64,000 nt of DNA from Kluyvera intermedia (GTDB lineage: Bacteria > Pseudomonadota > Gammaproteobacteria > Enterobacterales > Enterobacteriaceae): contig NZ_CP139986.1 of the NCBI RefSeq assembly GCF_034424175.1, positions 2,604,001 through 2,668,000 of the forward strand, read 5' to 3'. Both the position numbers and the translations under genes were made by a program. The notes under the pieces were generated by a model that saw only the letters and a list, made by a program, of their open reading frames with translations, was not told where the DNA came from and searched no databases. Shown piece by piece: positions 34,743 to 42,250 of the stretch. Position 1 is the stretch's first letter; each line of letters begins with the position of its first letter.

Positions 34743-35027
34743 TCACTGCACCACGCTTTCTCCGTGGATCTCGCCTTTAAACCCGGTTTTGGCAATCGCC
34801 GCCAGTAGCTGCTGATTATCAAAATTCTCCGGCACCACGACCTGCGCCTGACGTGTTTTTAAAGACGCTTTCGCCTTAATTACGCCATCGGTAGTCCGTA
34901 GAGCCTGGTTAATCGAAATCACGCATAGCGGGCAATTCATCTCGCCAACATCAATGGTTACCAGCTTATCGGCCGCCCAGCCAAACGGCGTTACCATCAT
35001 TAATGCCAGAATTACGGCCTTTTTCAT
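34743..35027 (-). CDS. MerP-like periplasmic heavy-metal-binding (HMA) protein
   Basis: This 94-residue protein has a signal peptide ending near FGWA, then an HMA ferredoxin-like domain whose metal loop reads GEMNCPLC (cysteines 32 and 35), the position of the CxxC of mercury-binding MerP. The rest (INQALRTTDGVIKAKASLKTRQAQVVV) follows the MerP pattern. It is the last gene of a three-gene operon; its ATG at 35027 overlaps the stop of the MerT-like gene (ATGA). No merA or merR is near, so mercury is only one possible metal. Confidence 0.85.
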   Translation of the reverse strand: MKKAVILALMMVTPFGWAADKLVTIDVGEMNCPLCVISINQALRTTDGVIKAKASLKTRQAQVVVPENFDNQQLLAAIAKTGFKGEIHGESVVQ

Positions 35028-35380
35028 TCCATCCACTCCCAAATCCACGGCAGAACATACGGATAGGTAATTAATGCCACTACCAGCGGCACCGCCAACC
35101 AGTACAGCCACACCAGCACCCGACGGCTGACCACGTTTACGCACACCGGTTTAGCCGATAAATGTAGCCGCCAGAAACCGCGTGCCATCAGCCCTATAGC
35201 CACAATCACCATCGGGATCTGTAGCCAGGTCGCGCCGGGAATACCGACCAGCCCTGCCGCAGAGATGCCAAAAAGCAGATACAGTAGCGGCCCAATGCAA
35301 CACAGGGTTGATGCGCCAGCGGCAATGACCGCCGCCAGCAACGTCAGTAATCCGCCCTTAATGCTGTTCGATGCTGACAT
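35024..35380 (-). CDS. MerT-like inner-membrane metal transport protein
   Basis: This 118-residue protein has three likely membrane segments (about 10-45, 50-70 and 85-112). The first carries the vicinal cysteine pair STLCCIGPLLYLLFG (residues 27-28) that defines MerT-type mercuric transporters. The usual second cysteine pair in the cytoplasmic loop is reduced to one cysteine (KPVCVN). It overlaps the end of the transglutaminase-like gene by 23 bp and the MerP-like start by 4 bp, so the three proteins are made together. Confidence 0.83.
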   Translation of the reverse strand: MSASNSIKGGLLTLLAAVIAAGASTLCCIGPLLYLLFGISAAGLVGIPGATWLQIPMVIVAIGLMARGFWRLHLSAKPVCVNVVSRRVLVWLYWLAVPLVVALITYPYVLPWIWEWME

Positions 35381-36503
35381 AATCGTAGCTAAATGCAGCA
35401 GGATCGTAGAAATTCAGCGGATCGCCGTCGACTTCAGCGTATGGATAGCCGAGATTATTGATATCGCCCTGCTCAGCTGCCGGCGACAGCGCAAAGTCGC
35501 GACCGTGGTTAAAACCAACCCAGTTCATTTCCCAGTTACCGAACAGGTAATCGTTCACCGCCGTCACCGCCGGATCGCCGTTTTCTTTCTTCTCGGTCAG
35601 ACGCATTTTCGTCACATCAGCCGGATCGGCTGGCATCCAGCCAAAACCGGCCAGCCAGAACATGGCGCGGCAGTGTTGACCACCACTGACTTTCGCCACG
35701 CCCTGCGCATCGGCGCTACCGAACGCTTTTTTGGAGTAGCTATCAAGCTTACGGCTGGCCCCTAAACGAATGCCGAACATTTCACGCGCCGGAATACCCA
35801 CCGCGCGGCACAGCGCCACGAATACGGAGTTAATGTCGGTGCATTTACCGCCAAGTTTGCCGGTTTTGAGGATTTCGCCGACATCACCAGTACCGCAGCC
35901 AATCACCGCATCATCGCGATGCATATGGGTACTGACCCAATCATGAATCAAGCGAGCTTGTTTTAGCGGTGCTTTTTCACTCCCGATAATTTTCAGCGCG
36001 GTCTCTTTTACCAGGCCGTCAACGGGAATATGCGGGGTGGCATGCAGGAACGGTTTGATCTCATCTGGGATCACCACACCATCGACCGGCAGTTGCCAGT
36101 CGGCCAGGCGATTATCCTTCAGCACTTCCCAATCGCGGGTTTCGATTTCCATCTCAACCTTAATCTCGAGCGGGCCGCTGGATGCGGGCCAGGTGACAAA
36201 CAGAACTTTTGCACCGTAGCGATTATTGGCGTTAAGCGCCGCAGTCTGGTAATTCCCGCTAAATGAAAGCGCCAACAGTTGCTGGAAGGCTGTCTCTTCC
36301 GGGATGGGGATCCACAAATTCACCTTGCCGGAAGAACCCTCTGGCGCTTTCAGGCTATAGGTTTGCGTCATCACAAAACGGCGGTATTTCCCCGAAGACG
36401 AAACCGCAGGCTGCGCTTTTGCTTCTGTTTTCGCAAAGACCGGGCTAACCAGACCAAGCGTAGAGAGTGCCGCAGCACCTTTTAGAAAGTGACGCCTTTC
36501 CAT
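35358..36503 (-). CDS. Tat-exported transglutaminase-like cysteine protein
   Basis: This 381-residue protein has a twin-arginine signal (ERRHFLKGAA, residues 2-11) and a mature part with an N-terminal beta domain (about 40-125) and a transglutaminase-like core. The papain-like triad is visible: Cys220 in LGGKCTDINSVFVALC, His276 in SGGQHCRAMFW and Asp292 in WMPADPAD. Such domains act as peptidases or acyl-transferases on amide bonds. It is the first gene of an operon with MerT-like and MerP-like genes. I know no characterised system of this composition. Tat export suggests folding or cofactor loading before transport. Confidence 0.85.
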   Translation of the reverse strand: MERRHFLKGAAALSTLGLVSPVFAKTEAKAQPAVSSSGKYRRFVMTQTYSLKAPEGSSGKVNLWIPIPEETAFQQLLALSFSGNYQTAALNANNRYGAKVLFVTWPASSGPLEIKVEMEIETRDWEVLKDNRLADWQLPVDGVVIPDEIKPFLHATPHIPVDGLVKETALKIIGSEKAPLKQARLIHDWVSTHMHRDDAVIGCGTGDVGEILKTGKLGGKCTDINSVFVALCRAVGIPAREMFGIRLGASRKLDSYSKKAFGSADAQGVAKVSGGQHCRAMFWLAGFGWMPADPADVTKMRLTEKKENGDPAVTAVNDYLFGNWEMNWVGFNHGRDFALSPAAEQGDINNLGYPYAEVDGDPLNFYDPAAFSYDYVSIEQH

Positions 36504-36844
36504 TGTGTATCCTTCATCACCAGAAAAAGCTGGCGCTTAACCCCGCACCTGCGGAGGTTGGGCGTTATTATGCGACCACGTATGCATCGGAACAATGAAT
36601 ATGAAGGGGTAAAATTAGCAAAATGCGGGCTTTAGGCTATCTCCACGATAAAGAGTGACAGGGTTACCCCTTTTTGCCACAAAACTTTCTGGCATTCGTC
36701 GCCGTAATCCGTACCATACACGCCACACATTCGCGGGTTGGCTCTTGTTGACCAGCGCGAGACAGGTCTTTATCGCAAATCAAATGGACGAAAGACGCTG
36801 TATTCGGCCTGAATTTTCCATTTCGATTTTTGAGTAACTATTAA
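36504..36844. other. Intergenic region between the transglutaminase gene and ttcA
   Basis: These 341 bp hold the promoters of two divergent genes and, at 36655-36837, the remnant of a tyrosine integrase. The stretch 36504-36654 has no recognisable motif apart from an A/G-rich tract at 36598-36620. Confidence 0.5.
36655..36837 (+). pseudogene. Remnant of a phage tyrosine integrase (C-terminal catalytic part)
   Basis: An open frame of 60 codons encodes KLSGIRRRNPYHTRHTF at codons 10-26 followed by AGWLLLTSARQVFIANQM, which aligns with the box II region of P2/Rac-type integrases (typically RNPYQTRHTFA...FIANQMGH). The match is confined to about 36682-36795. The upstream arm-binding and core domains are absent, and the sequence after QM no longer resembles an integrase, so the catalytic tyrosine is lost. 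It ends seven bases before the ttcA start. In E. coli the Rac prophage is integrated at ttcA with intR beside it, so this is probably a scar of a related element. Confidence 0.7.
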
Positions 36845-37780
36845 ATGCAACAAAATCAAGAAGCTAACAAAAAAGAACAATACAACCTGAATAAATTACA
36901 GAAGCGTCTGCGTCGCAACGTGGGCTCGGCCATTGCTGACTTCAATATGATTGAAGATGGCGATCGCATTATGGTTTGCCTGTCCGGTGGTAAAGATAGC
37001 TACACCATGCTTGAGATCCTGCGTAATTTGCAGCAGAGCGCGCCCATCAGTTTTAGTCTGGTCGCCGTTAACCTCGATCAGAAGCAACCAGGATTCCCTG
37101 AGCATATTCTGCCGGAGTATCTGGAAAAACTGGGTGTCGAGTACAAAATTGTCGAAGAAAACACTTACGGCATCGTGAAAGAGAAGATCCCGGAAGGCAA
37201 AACCACCTGCTCACTGTGCTCACGTCTGCGTCGTGGCATTCTTTACCGCACGGCGACGGAACTGGGCGCGACCAAAATTGCGCTTGGTCATCATCGCGAT
37301 GACATTTTGCAGACCCTTTTCCTCAACATGTTCTACGGCGGCAAGATGAAAGGCATGCCACCGAAGCTGATGAGTGACGACGGTAAACACATCGTTATCC
37401 GCCCGCTGGCCTACTGCCGCGAAAAAGACATCGAGCGTTTTGCACAGGCCAAAGAATACCCGATTATTCCATGCAACCTGTGCGGTTCACAGCCGAACCT
37501 TCAGCGTCAGGTTATTGGCGACATGCTGCGCGACTGGGACAAACGTTATCCGGGTCGTATCGAAACCATGTTCAGCGCCATGCAGAATGTGGTGCCATCG
37601 CACCTGAGCGATACCAGTCTGTTTGATTTCAAAGCGCTGACGCACGATTCTGAAGTGGTTGACGGTGGCGATCTGGCGTTTGACCGGGAAGAGTTGCCGT
37701 TACAGCCTGTAGGCTGGCAGCCTGAAGAAGAAGACGGTCAGTTAGATGAACTGCGTCTGAATGTCGTTGAAGTGAAGTAA
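36845..37780 (+). CDS. ttcA: tRNA 2-thiocytidine(32) synthetase TtcA
   Basis: This 311-residue PP-loop ATPase thiolates C32 of some tRNAs. It has the PP-loop SGGKDSYTM at about residue 47, and cysteines in TTCSLCSRLRRG and IPCNLCGSQPN that hold the [4Fe-4S] cluster. The gene is intact, unlike the K-12 locus where Rac is inserted. The start ATG 36845 follows a weak site (GAGTAACTATTAA). Confidence 0.96.
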   Translation: MQQNQEANKKEQYNLNKLQKRLRRNVGSAIADFNMIEDGDRIMVCLSGGKDSYTMLEILRNLQQSAPISFSLVAVNLDQKQPGFPEHILPEYLEKLGVEYKIVEENTYGIVKEKIPEGKTTCSLCSRLRRGILYRTATELGATKIALGHHRDDILQTLFLNMFYGGKMKGMPPKLMSDDGKHIVIRPLAYCREKDIERFAQAKEYPIIPCNLCGSQPNLQRQVIGDMLRDWDKRYPGRIETMFSAMQNVVPSHLSDTSLFDFKALTHDSEVVDGGDLAFDREELPLQPVGWQPEEEDGQLDELRLNVVEVK

Positions 37781-37788
37781 ATGTTATC

Positions 37789-37818
37789 GCGTCTCAGGCA
37801 CCCGCCTGAGACGCATTT
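37789..37818. terminator. Bidirectional terminator between ttcA and dbpA
   Basis: GCGTCTCAGGC and GCCTGAGACGC form a perfect 11-bp stem with a 4-nt loop, followed by ATTTTA. It lies between convergent genes. Confidence 0.85.
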
Positions 37819-37825
37819 TACAGGA

Positions 37826-39199
37826 TTATTTCAGCAAACGCGCACGACACGCCTTGCCTTTAATCTTGCCTTTCTGTAACAGTTTAAACGCCTGGTGAGC
37901 CACGCCTGCACGTACAGCGACGTATACGTGCGCCGGATGGACATCAATCTTACCGATATCAGCCCCCGCCAATCCCATATCGCCGGTTAATGCACCCAAC
38001 ACATCGCCAGCGCGCATTTTGGCTTTTTTACCACCGTCAATGCACAAGGTCGCCATTTCAGGCTCCAGCGGCACGATGCGCGCTTTTGCCGGTTCTGGCA
38101 TCCAGTTCAGCTTAATATTCAGCATTTCAGCGAGGATATTGGCACGCTGTGCCTCTTCCGGTGCGCAGAAGCTGACCGCCAGACCGCTGTTACCCGCACG
38201 AGCAGTACGACCAATACGGTGTACGTGGACTTCCGGATCCCATGCGAGTTCGTAGTTCACGACCATCGCCAGCGATTTAATATCCAGACCACGCGCGGCC
38301 ACATCGGTTGCCACCAGGATGCGTGCACTGCCGTTGGCAAAACGCACCAGCGTCTGGTCACGGTCGCGCTGCTCAAGATCGCCGTGCAGCGCAATGGTGC
38401 TTTGCCCTGCGGCATTCAGCTCTTCATACACGGCCTGGCAATCTTTTTTAGTGTTGCAGAAGACGACGCATGATGCTGGCTGATGCTGACTCAGCAGCTG
38501 TTGCAGCAAGGCGATTTTCCCGTGACGTGGAACATCGAAAAACTGTTGCTCAACCGCAGGCAGTGCATCAACAGAGTCGATCTCAATGGTTTCCGGTTCG
38601 CGCTGCACGCGTCCGCTGATTGCCGCAATCGCCTCCGGCCAGGTAGCGGAAAACAGTAGCGTCTGACGTGATGCCGGTGCGAAGCGAATAACTTCGTTAA
38701 TGGCATCACTAAAGCCCATATCCAGCATGCGGTCCGCTTCATCCATCACCAGCGTTTGCAATGCTTCCAGTGACACGGTGCCTTTCTGTAAATGGTCAAG
38801 CAGACGGCCTGGCGTGGCGACAATAATGTGCGGCGCATGCTGCAAAGAGTCACGCTGCGCGCCAAACGGCTGGCCGCCGCAAAGCGTCAGAACTTTAATG
38901 TTTGGCAGAAAACGCGCCAGACGGCGGATCTCCCCCGCAACCTGGTCGGCCAGTTCACGCGTCGGGCACAGCACCAGCGACTGGGTCTGGAACAGGCTGG
39001 CATCGACGTGTTGTAGCAGGCCAAGACCAAACGCAGCCGTTTTACCGCTGCCGGTTTTTGCCTGCACACGCACGTCCTTGCCAGCAAGGATCGCGGGTAG
39101 CGCAGCCGCCTGAACCGGGGTCATGGAGAGATAGCCAAGGTCGTTCAGGTTGTCTAGCTGGGCGGCTGGCAGTGCATTGAGGGTGGCAAAAGCGGTCAC
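37826..39199 (-). CDS. dbpA: ATP-dependent RNA helicase DbpA (DEAD-box)
   Basis: This 457-residue helicase is activated by hairpin 92 of 23S rRNA and acts in 50S assembly. Motifs in order: QAKTGSGKTAAFGLGLL (motif I), VMDEADRMLDMG (II), FSATWPE (III), ATDVAARGLDIKSL, and HRIGRTARAGNSGLAV (VI). The C-terminal 80 residues form the RNA-recognition domain. It is the same size as in E. coli and convergent with ttcA. Confidence 0.96.
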   Translation of the reverse strand: MTAFATLNALPAAQLDNLNDLGYLSMTPVQAAALPAILAGKDVRVQAKTGSGKTAAFGLGLLQHVDASLFQTQSLVLCPTRELADQVAGEIRRLARFLPNIKVLTLCGGQPFGAQRDSLQHAPHIIVATPGRLLDHLQKGTVSLEALQTLVMDEADRMLDMGFSDAINEVIRFAPASRQTLLFSATWPEAIAAISGRVQREPETIEIDSVDALPAVEQQFFDVPRHGKIALLQQLLSQHQPASCVVFCNTKKDCQAVYEELNAAGQSTIALHGDLEQRDRDQTLVRFANGSARILVATDVAARGLDIKSLAMVVNYELAWDPEVHVHRIGRTARAGNSGLAVSFCAPEEAQRANILAEMLNIKLNWMPEPAKARIVPLEPEMATLCIDGGKKAKMRAGDVLGALTGDMGLAGADIGKIDVHPAHVYVAVRAGVAHQAFKLLQKGKIKGKACRARLLK

Positions 39200-39313
39200 A
39201 ATATTTTCTCGCGAATTAGGGGCTGACGTTCAGCAGGCGCGTATCCTCGCAGATCTCGCAGGCTGATGCGACATAATAATCGATAGGAGGTGTAAGGGTA
39301 GCGGAAAACAGGC

Positions 39314-39437
39314 AAAAAAAAAGCCGACTCTATTAAGCCGGCGTCGTACGAATCAATTGTGCTATGCAGTAATTCAAAAAAAGGAAGTAAGACAATATGG
39401 AGCGCAACGCCCATCGCTTGACGTTGCATTCACCTGC
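39314..39437 (-). ncRNA. fnrS: FNR-activated small RNA FnrS
   Basis: The minus strand reads GCAGGTGAATGCAACGTCAA at the 5' end, then GCGTTGCGCTCCATATTG and TCTTACTTCC, closely following E. coli FnrS, and ends in GCCGGCTT-AATAGA-GTCGGC and nine Ts. It lies between dbpA and zntB, the E. coli location. FnrS is an Hfq-bound RNA induced without oxygen that represses aerobic genes such as sodB, maeA and gpmA. An FNR box is centred about 42 bp upstream of the 5' end. Confidence 0.95.
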
Positions 39438-39472
39438 GGGAATGATATTGCCTCTATTAAGCTGCTGGTTTA

Positions 39473-39486
39473 TTGACCTCGCTCAA
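39473..39486 (-). promoter_or_regulatory. FNR box of the fnrS promoter
   Basis: On the minus strand TTGAGCGAGGTCAA matches TTGAT-N4-ATCAA with two changes. Its centre is about -42 relative to the deduced fnrS start, the standard class II activation distance. Confidence 0.8.
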
Positions 39487-39532
39487 ATTAAACCTCGATT
39501 TCAGGCTTAAGCGGTCATAAAAAGGTGATTTT

Positions 39533-40516
39533 TTACAACCATTTACTGCGGTGTAACCACCACGTAACACCACCAATGAGTAATACCAGCATAATACAGA
39601 AGAGGGAGAAGCCCATGTGCCAGCCACCGCCTGGAATTCCGCCGAGGTTCACGCCAAACAAACCGGTCAGGAATGTGCTCGGCAAAAATACCATTGCCAT
39701 CAGCGACATGTTATAGGTTCGCCGGGATAGATTCTCTTGCAGCATCTGAGCAATTTCATCGCTCATAACAGCGGTACGCGCAATACAACCGTCAATCTCA
39801 TCCAGCCCACGTCCCAGACGCTCTGCAATATCCTGCATCCGCCGACGCTGATCGTCGGTCATCCACGAAAGACGTTCACTGGACAGTCGTGCATAAACAT
39901 CGCGCTGCGGCGCCATATAACGGCGCATCACAATTAACTGTTTACGCAGCAGCGCCAGAAAACCGCGCGGCGGCACTTCCTGCTCCATCAGATTATCTTC
40001 CAGATCGATGATCTTATCGTGTAACTGTTCGATAAATTCGCTCGCGTGATCGGTGAGCGCATCACACACATCCACCAGCCAGGAGCCACAGTCGGTTGGG
40101 CCGCTCCCCTCTTGCAGATCGCTAATCACATCATCCAACGCCAGCACTTTACGCTGCCGGGTTGAAACAATAATGCGTTCATCAATATACAAGCGCATTG
40201 CCACTAATTGATCGGGGCGCTCATCGGTACTGCCGTTGATACAGCGCAGCGTAATCAGCGTCCCTTCGCCTAAACGCGTTACGCGAGGACGAACGCTTTC
40301 CCCAGCCAGCGCTTCACGAACTATAGCGGGTAACAAAGGGGTGTTAGCCAGCCACTGCGCGCTATCAGGATGAGTGTAATTCAGGTGCAGCCAGCATGGG
40401 TTCTCTTTGCTGACAATCGCAGTATCGGTTAACGGCTTTACGCCGCCCTGCCCATCCAGCAGCCACGCAAATACAGCGTCCGGCACGTTAAGATCTGATC
40501 CCTTTATGGCTTCCAC
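39533..40516 (-). CDS. zntB: Zinc transporter ZntB (CorA family)
   Basis: This 327-residue CorA-type transporter forms homopentamers. A large cytoplasmic N-terminal domain (to about residue 265) is followed by two C-terminal helices with the signature LFGVNLGGIPGG, the ZntB form of the CorA GMN loop. ZntB imports zinc with protons. It is next to fnrS as in E. coli. Confidence 0.95.
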   Translation of the reverse strand: MEAIKGSDLNVPDAVFAWLLDGQGGVKPLTDTAIVSKENPCWLHLNYTHPDSAQWLANTPLLPAIVREALAGESVRPRVTRLGEGTLITLRCINGSTDERPDQLVAMRLYIDERIIVSTRQRKVLALDDVISDLQEGSGPTDCGSWLVDVCDALTDHASEFIEQLHDKIIDLEDNLMEQEVPPRGFLALLRKQLIVMRRYMAPQRDVYARLSSERLSWMTDDQRRRMQDIAERLGRGLDEIDGCIARTAVMSDEIAQMLQENLSRRTYNMSLMAMVFLPSTFLTGLFGVNLGGIPGGGWHMGFSLFCIMLVLLIGGVTWWLHRSKWL

Positions 40517-40661
40517 ATCGCCTCCGGTGATAACTATTTATCCTGATAGTCTAGCCATCTGCTTATGTTAAGCAACCAGCGGCGGTGCCATCGCGCTGAA
40601 ATTATTCGTAAAAACACATGTCGCAGCATGATGAAGCCTGAAACTTTGGCAGATTTTTTTC

Positions 40662-40689
40662 AAAAAAAAGCCCGGCAAATATGCCGGGC
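40662..40689 (-). terminator. Intrinsic terminator of the chemoreceptor gene
   Basis: GCCCGGCA and TGCCGGGC pair around a 4-nt loop; the plus-strand A-run at 40662-40669 gives a T-tract on the minus strand just after the gene. Confidence 0.88.
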
Positions 40690-40705
40690 GATGTGGGATA
40701 GACTG

Positions 40706-41875
40706 TCAGAAGGATTGCCAGAAATGCCGGTCATTGGCTCCGGCTATGGAAGGCTGTAACGGCTGGGCGGCGGACGGTTCGCCAGGATGGCGCGTCTCGT
40801 TGCCGATACGGAAGCTTTGCGTCCGTGACTGCAGTTCAATCACCTGACGTTTAAGAATATCGGAGGAACCCGCCAGCTCCTCCACCACACCGATATTGCT
40901 TTGCGTCACGGTTTCCAGCTCCGCCAGTGCCATCGTAATCTGGTCGATGCCTTTTTCCTGCTCGGACGTCGATACCGCAATCTGCCCCATCAGGCTATTA
41001 AGCTCACCGGAGCCGGTCACAATCTCCTGCATATTTTTTTCAGCCTCAGCGACAATATTAGCTCCCTGCGTCACGTTTTCACTGGTGACGTTGATAAGGC
41101 TTTTAATACTCTTCGCCGCTTCCGCACTGCGATGGGCCAGATTACGCACTTCGCCTGCCACCACCGAGAATCCTTTACCGTGATCGCCCGCCCTCGCCGC
41201 CTCTACTGCCGCATTCAGCGCCAGAATATTGGTCTGGAAGGCAATACCATCGATCATGGCGATAATTTCCGTCATCTGCCGGGCGCAGTCGGTAATGGAT
41301 TGCATATTAGTAGCAACGTCGCCCATTAACGCCCCACCTTTGCGCGCGCACTGCGTTGCTTCGCCGGCTCGTTCGCTCGCCAGACGGGTATGATCGGCGT
41401 TATTTTTTGTACTTGCCGCAATCTGTTCCATACTGGCCGCCGTTTGCATTAACGTTGCCGATTGCTGCTCGGTTTTCACCGACAATTCTGCGCTACGATT
41501 CGCAAGCTGCTCCGATAGCGTCATTGCCGTATCCGATGACGAACGAATTTCCGCCACCAGTGTTGAAATATTATTGGATAAACTGTTGATCCCTGGAATT
41601 AAGCGCCCCGCACAGTTATCACCGAAAATGGGAATTCGTACCGCCAGGTTACCGTCGTTAACCTCATCAATACTGCGTTTAACCGCATTGATTGGCGTCA
41701 CCAGATATTTAGTCATATACAGCCACAGCAATGCTAACGAAGCAACCCATACAATATTAATCGCCAAATGCAAGAATATATTCTTTGATAATATTAAGCA
41801 GATCACATCTGCTATAACGAAGACCGATAAAGTAAATATCAGGATAAACGTTCGGACGCTAATGTTTTTAAACAT
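40706..41875 (-). CDS. Methyl-accepting chemotaxis protein without a periplasmic sensor domain
   Basis: This 389-residue chemoreceptor has two membrane helices (about 8-27 and 31-52) joined by a very short loop, so the usual periplasmic ligand domain is missing. A HAMP domain follows (about 50-105), then methylation helices and the conserved signalling hairpin with DGIAFQTNILALNAAVEAARAG. The C-terminus FWQSF fits the xWxxF tether bound by CheR and CheB. A similar short receptor gene adjoins zntB in Salmonella. The input signal is unknown and may come through the membrane, HAMP or a partner. Confidence 0.9.
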   Translation of the reverse strand: MFKNISVRTFILIFTLSVFVIADVICLILSKNIFLHLAINIVWVASLALLWLYMTKYLVTPINAVKRSIDEVNDGNLAVRIPIFGDNCAGRLIPGINSLSNNISTLVAEIRSSSDTAMTLSEQLANRSAELSVKTEQQSATLMQTAASMEQIAASTKNNADHTRLASERAGEATQCARKGGALMGDVATNMQSITDCARQMTEIIAMIDGIAFQTNILALNAAVEAARAGDHGKGFSVVAGEVRNLAHRSAEAAKSIKSLINVTSENVTQGANIVAEAEKNMQEIVTGSGELNSLMGQIAVSTSEQEKGIDQITMALAELETVTQSNIGVVEELAGSSDILKRQVIELQSRTQSFRIGNETRHPGEPSAAQPLQPSIAGANDRHFWQSF

Positions 41876-42241
41876 AACTCTTTCCCAATTCCTGGTGTGT
41901 ATTTTTGTTATATCACCAGAAGTTGTATTTTCCAGACCATTTTAACGATTTTCAATACTTTAACCGTTAGCTGCGCCAGTTTAACTTTCTTCAGACACTT
42001 ATCTCAACCTAAACCAAATTTATGATGACAAATCCATAAAAGCAACTTAACCACATGGATTGCAAGAATAACATAAACCTTCGCCTCTCTTTGTTTACCC
42101 GTATTTCATCTTGATTAAGCATGGCTAAATAAAGGAAGCCAGATTTTTAATCCGTTAAAAAGAATAGATTTATGCCATTATTTATCTGGCTTAAATTCGG
42201 ATTATACTGATAGATTAATGAGAATCTCTTTATGAAAAGGT
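41876..42241. other. AT-rich intergenic region between the chemoreceptor and MHYT genes
   Basis: These 366 bp hold two divergent promoters. I looked for a flagellar sigma-28 promoter (TAAA-N15-GCCGATAA) on the chemoreceptor side and found no convincing match. No ORF, repeat or RNA gene is supported. Confidence 0.4.
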
Positions 42242-42250
42242 ATGGATTGC

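Noticed and set aside
35024..35380. Reading the MerT/MerP-like genes as a mercury resistance operon
   Set aside because: merR and merA are absent, the second cysteine pair of MerT is incomplete, and the leading gene is an exported transglutaminase-like protein; mercury specificity is not supported.
41876..42000. Flagellar sigma-28 promoter for the chemoreceptor gene
   Set aside because: Partial TAAA elements exist but none has a GCCGATAA-like -10 at the correct spacing.
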